Assembly: GCA_002305235.1 (NCBI GenBank)
Contig: DBQL01000044.1
Location: forward strand, 1-17,987
DNA length: 17,987 bases
Origin: Prevotella sp. UBA1395
Lineage (GTDB): Bacteria > Bacteroidota > Bacteroidia > Bacteroidales > Bacteroidaceae
Direction of reading: 5' to 3'
Within the stretch, counting starts at the first letter, position 1. Each line of letters begins with the position of its first letter. Position numbers and translations under genes: made by a program. The notes below the pieces were generated by a model. That model was not told the origin of the DNA, did no database searches, and saw only the letters and a program-made list of their open reading frames with translations. Below are positions 5,840 through 14,173 of the stretch, piece by piece.

Positions 5840-7981
5840 TTAGAAGAACAGGTAGCGGTTGTCTACCACACCGGCCTTGATATAAAGCTCGTTCATGAAA
5901 TTGCCGGCATACTGCATGGTCTTCTGACGGAGCTTCATCTCTTGAGCCTTCTCGTCAAACTTGGCGGCGTTCTTGGTGCGCTTCACTACCTTGAACTGGT
6001 AAACGCCGGCCTGACCCTTGACGGGATGCGAGCTGAACGCGCCCTGCTTGGTGGCATACACGGCACCGCTCAATGCCGGCTCGCTGGCTCCTGTGGCCTG
6101 AACGAACACCGGAGCGGCAAACGTCACCTGATTGACGGTAAGCACCTGAGCACCCTTGGCCTTGGCGGCGGCAATGCTGTTGACACCCTTGGCCTTGGCA
6201 ATGAGTTGCTCGGCCTTCTTGTCACGCAGCACCTCCTGCTTCACCATCTCCTTCACCTGAGCATCGTCCAAGCCACGGTAGCCGATGGGGTGGATCTTGT
6301 CGCAGATGACAATCAAGAGGTTGTTGCCGTTGTCGCCACACTCATACATCTTGGAAACTTCGCCCTCCTTGGCCTCGAAGAGCCACTTCATGGCATCGCG
6401 CGTAGAGCGAATGCCGGCCAAATAGTGCTGGCTGGTGGTGATATCCTTGGCCTCGAGCACCTTGTAACCGCTCTTGGCAGCATTCTTGGTAATGTCGGCA
6501 GCAGTGAGGTTGGCACTGGCAAAAGCGCTGAACTTATTGAAGATAGTGCCACGGGTGGCCTTGGAATAGTCTATTTCCTTCTTCACAACGGCAGCCGTGT
6601 ACTTGTCGATCATATTCTTGCGGTCAAGCACTTGAACAATGAGGTTACCTTGTGACAACGTAACGTTCTTGGTCTCGTTAACGCCCATCGTGAGCAAGCT
6701 CATGAGGTAACCCTGCGTCTCCTTGTCCATCGAGTTGGAATACTCGTACTGACGGGTGGTGAGCCACTGCTCCTGACCATCCTGACCATACTTCTTGGCG
6801 ATGGCGGCAAAGTCGGCACCGGCACCGAGCGCGGCATAGATAGAGTCGGCGCGTGTGTGTGCCTCATCGGGAGTGGTGCCTCCTACCTGAATGGCGCGGA
6901 ACTTCACAGAGTCGGGCAACTGCGTCTTGGCCACCAGCTTGATGATGTTCAGGCTGTTATCCTGCACGTTTTCTACCGGGCCGAGGGTCTGACCCACCGT
7001 CATGGAGTCGAGTTTCTGTGCAATATCCGTGGGGAATGCCTCCTTGCCTACGGGCACACCAAGATAGGGAACGGCCGAGGTGCTCTTGCGAATCACGGTG
7101 TTGGGATCGTCGGCAGTGGCAAGTTCCTTGGCATATCCGTCGAACTGCTTGCGAAGTTCGGCGCGGTCTGCGGCAGAAGCCGTGATCTGAACGCTGACGT
7201 ACTTGATGTCACGACTCTCGATATTCTGCTGGAAACGTGCCTTCAACTCGTCGTACTTGCTCTTCAGGTCGGCATCAGAGATCTGAACCTTGGCATCCTG
7301 AACGCTCGAATACGGATAGGCGGCCAACTCAATCTGGCTCTCTTGGCTCTCCTCGTTGAAGCTCATCTTGGCCTCGACAGGGTTGGAAAGGAAGCAGTGG
7401 GCGAGCAATCCGTTATATTTTTGCAACAGCAATTGCTGGCGCAACGACTTCTCCACATAGGTCCAATACTTGTAAATGGCAGTCATCTGCTCATAGCCTT
7501 GGGCATTGGTACCCTGCTGAGTCTTGTACTGAGCCAAGAACTGCTTGAGCTGGTTGGCGTCGAAACGTCCGGTCTGACGATTGACAAAGGGGGTGGACAG
7601 CAGCATTTGGTTGGTACCTTCGTTGAGGACATTCTGCATCTCGTCATCGGTTACGGTAAGCCCCAACTCATCACACTCTTTCTTGATGATCTGGTATTGC
7701 ACGTAGTTTTGCCATACCTGATCACGAAGTTGGTTGAGTTGCTCGTCGTCAAGATTGTCTTGCCCCATGAGCTTCATGGCCTCGGTGGCCTCGTCTACCT
7801 GCTTGGCGAAGTCTTCATAACTAATTTTCTCACCTAACACCTCACCGATCTGCTGGCGCTCATTGTTGCGAGAAGACTCGCAAGAACGAAAGGCTTCTTC
7901 GGCGATGAAAGCAAAAAGACCGAAACCGATAATGGCTATCAGCGTCACTCCTCTGCTTCTGATTTTTCCTAATACTGCCAT
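5840..7981 (-). CDS. ppiD: PpiD/SurA-like periplasmic chaperone with parvulin-type domains
   Basis: Encodes 713 residues, near the usual length for Bacteroidota PpiD-like proteins. One N-terminal membrane segment (about 11-29, GVTLIAIIGFGLFAFIAEEA) anchors it in the inner membrane with the rest in the periplasm. Residues about 45-205 are a SurA-type N-terminal chaperone domain (GEKISYEDFAKQVDEATEAM). Parvulin-like repeats follow at about 255-352 and 355-455 (ADFAAIAKKYGQD), with a further degenerate one near 510-565. The repeat at 355-455 begins KFRAIQVGG where active parvulins usually have a His-Ile-Leu motif, so isomerase activity is doubtful and a holdase role for newly exported proteins is more likely; E. 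coli PpiD is thought to work similarly. It is the last gene of the minus-strand envelope cluster, 141 bases after the GldE-like gene, and may also have its own promoter. Confidence 0.85.
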   Translation of the reverse strand: MAVLGKIRSRGVTLIAIIGFGLFAFIAEEAFRSCESSRNNERQQIGEVLGEKISYEDFAKQVDEATEAMKLMGQDNLDDEQLNQLRDQVWQNYVQYQIIKKECDELGLTVTDDEMQNVLNEGTNQMLLSTPFVNRQTGRFDANQLKQFLAQYKTQQGTNAQGYEQMTAIYKYWTYVEKSLRQQLLLQKYNGLLAHCFLSNPVEAKMSFNEESQESQIELAAYPYSSVQDAKVQISDADLKSKYDELKARFQQNIESRDIKYVSVQITASAADRAELRKQFDGYAKELATADDPNTVIRKSTSAVPYLGVPVGKEAFPTDIAQKLDSMTVGQTLGPVENVQDNSLNIIKLVAKTQLPDSVKFRAIQVGGTTPDEAHTRADSIYAALGAGADFAAIAKKYGQDGQEQWLTTRQYEYSNSMDKETQGYLMSLLTMGVNETKNVTLSQGNLIVQVLDRKNMIDKYTAAVVKKEIDYSKATRGTIFNKFSAFASANLTAADITKNAAKSGYKVLEAKDITTSQHYLAGIRSTRDAMKWLFEAKEGEVSKMYECGDNGNNLLIVICDKIHPIGYRGLDDAQVKEMVKQEVLRDKKAEQLIAKAKGVNSIAAAKAKGAQVLTVNQVTFAAPVFVQATGASEPALSGAVYATKQGAFSSHPVKGQAGVYQFKVVKRTKNAAKFDEKAQEMKLRQKTMQYAGNFMNELYIKAGVVDNRYLFF

Positions 7982-8057
7982 TTGTTTGAATGTTTTATTA
8001 TTATTTTCTTATTTATTTCATTATAGTTTGAGGCACTTCCATATTATAAAAAGCGTA

Positions 8058-8065
8058 CAAATTTA
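8058..8065 (-). promoter_or_regulatory. Possible -7 box for the ppiD-like gene
   Basis: TAAATTTG read on the minus strand matches TAnnTTTG and lies 77 bases before the ppiD start. No TTTG sits at the standard distance upstream; the nearest is about 12 bases away. This is tentative evidence that ppiD can be transcribed separately from the genes before it. Confidence 0.35.
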
Positions 8066-8122
8066 CTAAATTATTGTCAAACAAGGGAATTTTTATAGAA
8101 GAAAATGTCTTAAATATTAGCA

Positions 8123-9394
8123 TTATGCGTCAATATGAAGCCTCACAAGTTCTATCTTGGTCATGGTCTTCTTGATGACTCTGAAATTGAACTTTCCCAC
8201 TTTCACGATTTCGTTGAGCTTGGGGAAACTTTGGAAATGGTGCAGAATAAGCCCGCCCAAGGTCATATACTCATCACTCTCGGGCAGCTCAAGGTCGAAC
8301 ATCTCGTTCAGACGGTCGATCTCAAGACGTGCCGACAACAGGTAATCGCCATCGTCCAACCGCTTGGCCACATAGTTTTCCACGTCGTGCTCGTCTTGGA
8401 TATCGCCGAAAATCTCTTCCACGATATCTTCCAAAGACACAAGGCCGCTGGTACCGCCAAACTCGTCGACCACCACACCAAGGCTCTTCTTCTGTTGAAG
8501 AAATGTGCGCATCAGTTTCTGCGCGGTCATGGTCTCCGGCACAAAAGGCAGCGTGCGTACATAGTCTTGCCAACGTTCGGGCCGATGAAACAGCTCCTGC
8601 GTGTGGATATACCCCACGATATGGTCTATATCCTCCTTGTAGACAATGATTTTCGACTTGCCACTCTCCATAAATTTCTGTCGCAGTTCTTCCAAGCTGC
8701 AACTCTCCATGTCGACGGCCTGAATCTCTGTGCGAGGTATCATGCAGTCGCGCACACGGATATCGGGAAAGTCGAGGGCATTCTGAAAGATTTTCACCTC
8801 GTCGTCGACAGAATCCTCGTTGGGCGCGTTGTCGATGGAGCTTTGCACCAGATAGTCGAGATCTACCTTGGTAAACCCGTCACCATCCACATCCTGTACC
8901 AGTCGGATGCCCACCACGCGGAGCAACAGCCGCGACATGGCCGTGGCCAACTTACTGACGGGCCACAATAGAACATAGAAGAAATAGGCTATGGGAGCAA
9001 AGAAGGTGAGCAACGTGTTGGGGCTGCTCTTGAAAAATGTCTTGGGAAGAAACTCGCCCGTGAACAGCACAATGAGCGTGGAACAGATGGTGTTGAGGGG
9101 GACCTGTACGCCGGGATCGATGCCGGCGAAGAGCGTTTGATTGAAGAGACGCGCAAACAATATGCCGTAAATCACCAGCACCACGTTGTTGCCCACGAGC
9201 ATGGTAGACACAAATCCGTTGGCATGGCGATAGAAATAAGACAGGAACCACTGCGAGATGCCGTTCTTGCCCTTATCCATCTCGAGCAGCATCCGATTGC
9301 TTGAGACAAACGCTATCTCCATGCCCGAGAAGAAAGCACTGAAGATCATGGAGATGATAATGCCGATGATGAGCGAAAACAGATGGGATTCCAA
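8123..9394 (-). CDS. gldE: CNNM/CBS-pair/CorC-HlyC membrane protein, GldE-like
   Basis: Encodes 423 residues. Residues 1-170 form a CNNM (DUF21) transmembrane domain with hydrophobic segments near 5-25, 65-82, 100-118 and 128-150 and the motif SAFFSGMEIAFVSSNRMLL. A CBS pair follows (about 214-275, DCMIPRTEIQAVD, and 280-335, VVVDEFGGTSGLVSLEDIVEEIFGDI), then a CorC_HlyC domain (about 345-420). Such proteins are called GldE or hemolysin-like in Bacteroidota; relatives act in divalent metal efflux or regulation, and a gliding role cannot be assumed here. The only start before the first membrane helix is TTG at 9394, two bases after the lptC stop, which points to translational coupling. The next in-frame ATG would remove 15 residues of the first helix. 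Confidence 0.87.
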   Translation of the reverse strand: MESHLFSLIIGIIISMIFSAFFSGMEIAFVSSNRMLLEMDKGKNGISQWFLSYFYRHANGFVSTMLVGNNVVLVIYGILFARLFNQTLFAGIDPGVQVPLNTICSTLIVLFTGEFLPKTFFKSSPNTLLTFFAPIAYFFYVLLWPVSKLATAMSRLLLRVVGIRLVQDVDGDGFTKVDLDYLVQSSIDNAPNEDSVDDEVKIFQNALDFPDIRVRDCMIPRTEIQAVDMESCSLEELRQKFMESGKSKIIVYKEDIDHIVGYIHTQELFHRPERWQDYVRTLPFVPETMTAQKLMRTFLQQKKSLGVVVDEFGGTSGLVSLEDIVEEIFGDIQDEHDVENYVAKRLDDGDYLLSARLEIDRLNEMFDLELPESDEYMTLGGLILHHFQSFPKLNEIVKVGKFNFRVIKKTMTKIELVRLHIDA

Positions 9395-9396
9395 AG

Positions 9397-10053
9397 CTAT
9401 AACGGATTTTGATTACTACTGCGCTGGGGTATGGCCTGCTGACGCTGAGACTTCTGAACACTGTCCTGCTTGGCGCGAACGGTGTCGGGAACGTCGCTTG
9501 AGCCATCGAAATCGCCGCGCTCGAACGAACCTTTGGAGTTGGACACGTAATAGCGGGTCATCTTCTCGTCGGAACGGAAATAGCTGCCTTCAAGGGTTCG
9601 CTCGGGGGTGACGAGGTGGGAATAGCGATTGGAGTAGAACTCATGCTTGTTCTGGTCCCAAAAGAGTTGCTCGCTTCTGAACCGCAATCCGTCTTTGGTC
9701 AGGACCCTGACCCGCGAGCGAAGTTCCCAAATGCGCTGCTGGTCATAGTAGAAAGCGGTATCACACTGGATATAAGCATGAATGTGAAACTTCTCGTCAA
9801 ACTGTGTAAGGAAAAGGCCTTTGTCAAAAATCCAACGCGACGGGCGCTTGTTCTGGTTCACCTCCCACCGCTCGGTGACAATGCGATACTTGATAACGCC
9901 CGAGTCGGAGATCAATGTGTTGACACCCCATGTGGTCATCACAGCCACCGAGTCGCGGTCATGGATAGCGCCGGCAGTGTGTTCCACCGCTTCCTCGCAA
10001 GAGGAAATCGTGACGGCCAACACAAAGGTCAATATATAATAAAGGTGTCTCAA
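9397..10053 (-). CDS. lptC: LPS export lipoprotein LptC
   Basis: Encodes 218 residues from a TTG at 10053; the frame is closed by a TAA seven codons upstream and no ATG lies between. The N-terminus has a hydrophobic stretch ending in the lipobox ISSC, giving a lipoprotein with Cys19 modified. Residues about 40-175 show the LptC pattern of periplasmic beta strands (SGVIKYRIVTERWEV, GLFLTQFDEKFHIHAYIQCD, DGLRFRSEQLFWDQNKHEFYSN, GSYFRSDEKMTRYYV). In Bacteroidota LptC is a lipoprotein, unlike the transmembrane E. coli protein. It should carry lipopolysaccharide from the LptBFG extractor to the LptA bridge. The C-terminus (about 175-218) is polar, Gln/Ser-rich and probably disordered. It lies 18 bases after the barrel gene and 2 bases before the GldE-like gene. 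Confidence 0.88.
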   Translation of the reverse strand: MRHLYYILTFVLAVTISSCEEAVEHTAGAIHDRDSVAVMTTWGVNTLISDSGVIKYRIVTERWEVNQNKRPSRWIFDKGLFLTQFDEKFHIHAYIQCDTAFYYDQQRIWELRSRVRVLTKDGLRFRSEQLFWDQNKHEFYSNRYSHLVTPERTLEGSYFRSDEKMTRYYVSNSKGSFERGDFDGSSDVPDTVRAKQDSVQKSQRQQAIPQRSSNQNPL

Positions 10054-10071
10054 GATGGTATGCGGATGATA

Positions 10072-11382
10072 TTAGTCTACCTTCCACTTGGCGAACCAAC
10101 GCTCGTTGAACGTAAGTCCGATGTTGATGCGGAACGTATTCTCGGTGATGAAGTTCTTAGCCGACTGCCGCGCCCACTGCGCACTGATGTTGATCAATGA
10201 ACGGTTGTTGTGCCTGTTCACCACGGGAATGCCGAAACCCAAACTGGCACTCAACTCTTTAGGCCCGTCTTGCCCGTTGATATAATAATATGGTGTGGCG
10301 TATGACACTCCGAGGCGATAATGAATGCGCTTGGCAAAGTTGATGCTCATCTCTTGAGGGCAGAGGTCTGCGCCTAACGTGAGCTTGTGACGGTCTTGGT
10401 AAATATCCGACCGCATGGTGTAAGACACCTGATTGTCGGCACCCATCGATTCCCGGGGGGCTTGGACACTGCCCCATTTCTGCAGGCTGTAGTCCAGTCC
10501 CACCTTGATCTTGTTGGCGTGATTGTACATCATGCCGACACCGAGGGTAGTAGGAATCTCCAAGTTGAGCTTGTTGGCCGCGGTGCTTTCGTATGCCGCG
10601 GTATCCGAAACACCGGTCTGTGAGTTGGTGGAGATGATCTCCAACTTGGGCGAACCGCCAATGCTGTGACCGGGACTGAAGGTAGCACCCAGCGTGAGGG
10701 CATCGTTTTTGGTGAGAGAGAATGTGTATTGCGCGCCAAAATCAACCTTGTAGTTTCTCACGTCGGCGGTATGCCGCTTGGTCAAAGTATTGGCATAGCT
10801 GTCACTATAACTACTCAACAACGTGCGCGTATAAGATCCATAGAGATAGCTGCCGTTTACACCGATGGCCAAACCGTTGAGGGGTTCCCATCCTATTCCC
10901 AAGTAAACCTGATGCAACCCGCCACTGCCGATGAACGTATTGGTCACCAATACATTATTGCCGGCAACGACTTTCTCAGACGTGGAGTAAGAATATCCGA
11001 TGTTGGAATACGGCAAAATACCGAAGCTCACACCCACATGCCTGAAGGCTCTGAACCCTGCCACGACATATTCGAAGTTGGCATTGTTGGCATTCAACTT
11101 CTTGTTGCCTTCCTTAAAATTGGTGATTTGGCCGGCAATACCCGCATCAAAAATGAAAGAAAGGCTGTCGATGGCAGAATAGGAAGCCGGATTCTGATAG
11201 TTGATTTGGTTTCCCTCATGAAAACCCAAGCTCAATCCATTCATACCACGATTAAAACCCGATGACTGTTCGCCTAAAGTGCCCAAGCCATACTGGCTGT
11301 AAGGCGAGTTGGTGCCACTTTGGGCAATAACACCTTGGACTATCAACGACAGCAAAACGGTAGCCGCTAAATATCTCTTCAT
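10072..11382 (-). CDS. Predicted outer-membrane beta-barrel protein, FadL/OmpP1-like at most distantly
   Basis: Encodes 436 residues from the ATG at 11382. The signal peptide MKRYLAATVLLSLIVQGVIA is probably cleaved before QSG. The mature start (SPYSQYGLGTLGEQSSGFNRGMNGLSLG) and NQINYQNPASYSAIDSLSFIFDAG resemble the N-terminal region of OmpP1/FadL-type barrels. The rest alternates hydrophobic and polar residues in short aromatic-rich strands (GVSFGILPYSNIGYSYS, LAIGVNGSYLYGSYTRT, DFGAQYTFSL), ending in a final strand RINIGLTFNERWFAKWKVD. It is likely an outer-membrane channel or assembly protein; its ligand is unknown. It is the first gene of the cluster with lptC, gldE and ppiD, which supports an envelope role. 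Confidence 0.75.
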   Translation of the reverse strand: MKRYLAATVLLSLIVQGVIAQSGTNSPYSQYGLGTLGEQSSGFNRGMNGLSLGFHEGNQINYQNPASYSAIDSLSFIFDAGIAGQITNFKEGNKKLNANNANFEYVVAGFRAFRHVGVSFGILPYSNIGYSYSTSEKVVAGNNVLVTNTFIGSGGLHQVYLGIGWEPLNGLAIGVNGSYLYGSYTRTLLSSYSDSYANTLTKRHTADVRNYKVDFGAQYTFSLTKNDALTLGATFSPGHSIGGSPKLEIISTNSQTGVSDTAAYESTAANKLNLEIPTTLGVGMMYNHANKIKVGLDYSLQKWGSVQAPRESMGADNQVSYTMRSDIYQDRHKLTLGADLCPQEMSINFAKRIHYRLGVSYATPYYYINGQDGPKELSASLGFGIPVVNRHNNRSLINISAQWARQSAKNFITENTFRINIGLTFNERWFAKWKVD

Positions 11383-11437
11383 TATAAGAATTTTTCGTTT
11401 TAATTCCGTATCAGACTCCTTTTCCGAAAGTCAACTG

Positions 11438-11465
11438 CAAAAGTATTGAAAAAAAACGAAACAAA
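11438..11465 (-). promoter_or_regulatory. Promoter candidate for the barrel-lptC-gldE-ppiD operon
   Basis: On the minus strand TACTTTTG (11445 down to 11438, followed by C) is a good -7 box. A TTTG (11465-11462) lies 16 bases upstream, shorter than the usual 19. The leader to the ATG at 11382 would be about 50 bases. It is back-to-back with the promoter for the plus-strand Lnb-type gene. Confidence 0.55.
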
Positions 11466-11490
11466 AGCACGATAAGTGGAAATAATAAGG

Positions 11491-11498
11491 TATTTTTG
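11491..11498 (+). promoter_or_regulatory. -7 box for the Lnb-type gene
   Basis: TATTTTTG followed by CA matches TAnnTTTG. No TTTG is found at the normal -33 distance, where the sequence is A-rich. The box ends four bases before the GTG at 11503, so transcription would start at or just after the proposed start codon. Confidence 0.5.
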
Positions 11499-11502
11499 CA
11501 TC

Positions 11503-12726
11503 GTGAAACGTTTCAATTGTTATTTTAGAACACTATGCCTGACTGTTTTTATTTTCTTAACAACAGGCAGTCATGCTCAGGCCGACAGTTCACGGCTAAA
11601 ACAGATGGACAGCGTAAGGATTTACCTGCTCACCTGTTCGCCCGGACAAGAAATATGGAGTCTGTATGGACACACGGCCATCAGAATACAGGATCCGGTT
11701 CAGAATCAAGACCTCGTGATCAACTACGGGATGTTCAACTTCCGTCAGAAAAACTTCATATTGAATTTCATATTCGGACTAACCGATTATGAGATGGGAA
11801 TCGTTCCTTTTCAGATGTTCATGATCGAATATGCCCGGCAGGGACGGGGCGTTATCCAACAACAACTGCATCTTTCCGCTCAAGAAAAGGCGTCGATTAT
11901 CCAAGCCGTAGCCGAAAATTATCAGCCGGCCAACCGAAAATATCGCTATAACTATTTCTATGACAATTGCACCACACGTGCAAGAGACATGCTGGTGACG
12001 CATTTGGATGGCAAGACAGAATATGTAGTCGATCCGACGGAGACGCCATCCTACCGCGAGATGATTCATGAGTGGAACGAAAAGCATCGATGGGCACGCT
12101 TCGGCAATGACCTTTTGCTGGGTGTGAAGGCTGATTTCAAGACCGATTACGTGGCACAGCAGTTTCTTCCCGAACGTCTTCGCGAGGATTTCGCCAAGGC
12201 AACAGTTGTACAGAGCAACGGCAGGAAGACCCCATTGGTAGATGCCGAGACCGAAATTCTCACTCCCAACTCCCTCAACGCCAAAGAGGCGACATCTGTT
12301 TGGGATTCTGTCAGTCCTTCAATCCTGTTCCTCACGCTGCTCGTTGTCATTGCCTTGGTTTCTTTATGGGAGCTGAAACGTGCCAAGACCCTTTGGATTT
12401 TAGACCTCGTTCTCCTCACCCTTGACGGATTGGCAGGTCTCGTTTTGCTGGCAATGATATTTTCACAGCACCCTACCGTGAGCTTGAATTTTCAAATCTT
12501 ATTGCTGAATCCTCTGTCTGCCATATTTGTATATTCCGTTATCAATAAGGAAGTTAAAGGGAAATACCACCGCTATTGGACATGTTTCGCGCTTTGTATT
12601 CTCCTCTTCATGATTGGCGGAATCTTCCAAGATTATGCTGAGGGAATGTACTTTTTGGCACTCACTTTGCTCATAAGGGTTTGTATCAATCAGTATATCA
12701 CCCGTAAACCCACGTACAATCGATGA
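11503..12726 (+). CDS. lnb: DUF4105 (Lnb N-terminal domain) membrane protein, probable lipoprotein N-acyltransferase
   Basis: Encodes 407 residues from the GTG at 11503, chosen because it begins a clean signal sequence (KRFNCYFRTLCLTVFIFLTTGSHA) and because the -7 box lies just before it; a GTG at 11476 would add nine residues. The periplasmic part (about 27-265) has the DUF4105 hallmarks SLYGHTAIRI (H57) and YFYDNCTTRARD (C156), a likely Cys-His catalytic pair. About five membrane segments follow (roughly 273-289, 299-319, 327-345, 358-376, 381-397). From memory, proteins of this domain family (Lnb) N-acylate mature lipoproteins in bacteria lacking Lnt. Two DUF4105 groups exist in Bacteroidota, so the exact reaction is an inference. 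The stop overlaps the next start as ATGA. Confidence 0.75.
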   Translation: MKRFNCYFRTLCLTVFIFLTTGSHAQADSSRLKQMDSVRIYLLTCSPGQEIWSLYGHTAIRIQDPVQNQDLVINYGMFNFRQKNFILNFIFGLTDYEMGIVPFQMFMIEYARQGRGVIQQQLHLSAQEKASIIQAVAENYQPANRKYRYNYFYDNCTTRARDMLVTHLDGKTEYVVDPTETPSYREMIHEWNEKHRWARFGNDLLLGVKADFKTDYVAQQFLPERLREDFAKATVVQSNGRKTPLVDAETEILTPNSLNAKEATSVWDSVSPSILFLTLLVVIALVSLWELKRAKTLWILDLVLLTLDGLAGLVLLAMIFSQHPTVSLNFQILLLNPLSAIFVYSVINKEVKGKYHRYWTCFALCILLFMIGGIFQDYAEGMYFLALTLLIRVCINQYITRKPTYNR

Positions 12727-14126
12727 GATACTTGGCTTTTATATTGGCGGCAATCACCTCGGCAGAGATGCAGGCTTTCCAGCTTGCACCGAGACTTGTG
12801 GTCAATATCACCATCGACCAGTTGCGATCCGACTACATCGAGGCCTTCACTCCGCTTTACACCACGGGTGGATTTCGTCGTATCTTGCGCGAGGGGCTCA
12901 TCTATGACGGTGCGGCTTATCCGTTTTCTCCTGTCGACCGGGCCTCTGCCACGGCCACGTTGACCACCGGCGCAGCACCCTATTACCACGGCATCATTGC
13001 CACAAGATGGCTCGATCGGGAGACGCTTCAGCCCGTTTTCTGCGTTGACGACGTTAAACACGGGAGTTCCCCACAGCGCATGAAGACATCGACCGTTGCC
13101 GACGAACTGAAGATCAGCACTGACGGCGCGGCCATCGTGTATTCCTTTTCTGCCAATCGCGAGACGGCAATCCTGTCTGCCGGGCATGCCGCCGATGGCG
13201 CATTTTGGATCGAAAAGCATGAGGGATGGAAGGGAACATCCTTTTATCCCAACACGCCCGAATGGCTGAAAGGCTATAACAAGACCGTCTCCAAAAAGCC
13301 CAACGGCTCCTCTACCAACACTAATGATGCCGTAGTGGATGCCTCTTTGCAAGCCATCACATCGGCTTCGATGGGCAAAGACGACATTTCCGACATTCTA
13401 TACATCTCACTTTCGGCCGCCAAAGCAGACGGAAGTCCGGTCACGCACTGGCAAACCGAAATGGAAAGTGTATACATGCAGCTCGACAACACCATCGAAA
13501 GGCTGATCAATGGCATTGAAAAGCAGATCAGTCTCGACCAAGTGCTGTTCGTGTTGACCTCCACAGGCTATGCCGAAGAGAGTGCCACCGACCTGAGCAA
13601 ATACCGTATTCCCACCGGAACCTTCTATATCAACCGCACCGCCAACCTCCTGAACATGTATCTTGGTGCCATTTACGGGCAAGGAAGATACGTTGAACAG
13701 ACCTACGGCAACCAAATGTATCTCAACCACAAGCTAATAGAACAGAAGCGTGTGGGCATGTCCGAGATTCTCAGTCGCAGTCAGGAGTTCCTGATTCAGA
13801 ATGCCGGCGTGGCAGATATCTATACCAGCGACCGTCTCTTGGCGGGCAATTTCGATATTCTGAAATACAGAAACGGATTCCACCCCACCCTCAGTGGCGA
13901 TATCACCATTGAGGTAACACCGGGATGGAAGCTCCTCAACGAAGATACACAGCAATCATATACCAGCAGGGCCGGCTTTGTTCCATTCCCCATTGTATTC
14001 ATGGGTGCCGGCATCAAGGCCCAGCACATCTCAAAACCGGTTACGGCAGACTGCATTGCGCCTACCGTGGCCAAGGCCATCCGCATTCGTGCCCCGAATG
14101 CTTGTAACGCCGGTCCTTTGTTCTGA
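12723..14126 (+). CDS. Alkaline-phosphatase-superfamily (PafA-like) protein, probably a pseudoenzyme
   Basis: Encodes 467 residues, shorter than typical PafA (about 545). It has a signal peptide (MRYLAFILAAITSAEMQAF), then the family start LVVNITIDQLRSDYIEAF, GGFRRILREGLIYDGAAYPFSP and GAAPYYHGIIATRW, which align well with PafA-type phosphatases. D32 is kept, but from remembered family motifs the nucleophile Thr aligns with R73 (SPVDRASATATLTTG), the STDYxGH ligands become SAAKADGS (K234, S238), the TADHG pair becomes TSTGY (T281, G282), and the last His aligns with P421 (GFVPFPIVFMG). Metal binding and catalysis are therefore unlikely. It is translationally coupled to the Lnb-type gene, suggesting a binding, scaffold or regulatory role in the periplasm with that protein. 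Confidence 0.78.
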   Translation: MRYLAFILAAITSAEMQAFQLAPRLVVNITIDQLRSDYIEAFTPLYTTGGFRRILREGLIYDGAAYPFSPVDRASATATLTTGAAPYYHGIIATRWLDRETLQPVFCVDDVKHGSSPQRMKTSTVADELKISTDGAAIVYSFSANRETAILSAGHAADGAFWIEKHEGWKGTSFYPNTPEWLKGYNKTVSKKPNGSSTNTNDAVVDASLQAITSASMGKDDISDILYISLSAAKADGSPVTHWQTEMESVYMQLDNTIERLINGIEKQISLDQVLFVLTSTGYAEESATDLSKYRIPTGTFYINRTANLLNMYLGAIYGQGRYVEQTYGNQMYLNHKLIEQKRVGMSEILSRSQEFLIQNAGVADIYTSDRLLAGNFDILKYRNGFHPTLSGDITIEVTPGWKLLNEDTQQSYTSRAGFVPFPIVFMGAGIKAQHISKPVTADCIAPTVAKAIRIRAPNACNAGPLF

Positions 14127-14151
14127 ACAATCCTGTCTTTTACAGAACAAA
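14117..14151 (+). repeat. Inverted repeat overlapping the pseudo-phosphatase stop
   Basis: TTTGTTCTG (14117-14125) and CAGAACAAA (14143-14151) form a 9-bp stem with a 17-base loop; the TGA stop lies at the end of the left arm. A run TTTTTTA follows 15 bases later. It could be a weak terminator, but the geometry is not classic. Confidence 0.4.
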
Positions 14152-14173
14152 CTGCGCAAATCATCATTTTTTA

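Noticed and set aside
5831..7837. Two plus-strand frames (274 and 326 codons) opposite the ppiD-like gene
   Set aside because: Leu/Gly/His-rich antisense shadows with no promoter or domain; the minus-strand protein has a clear membrane anchor and chaperone domain.
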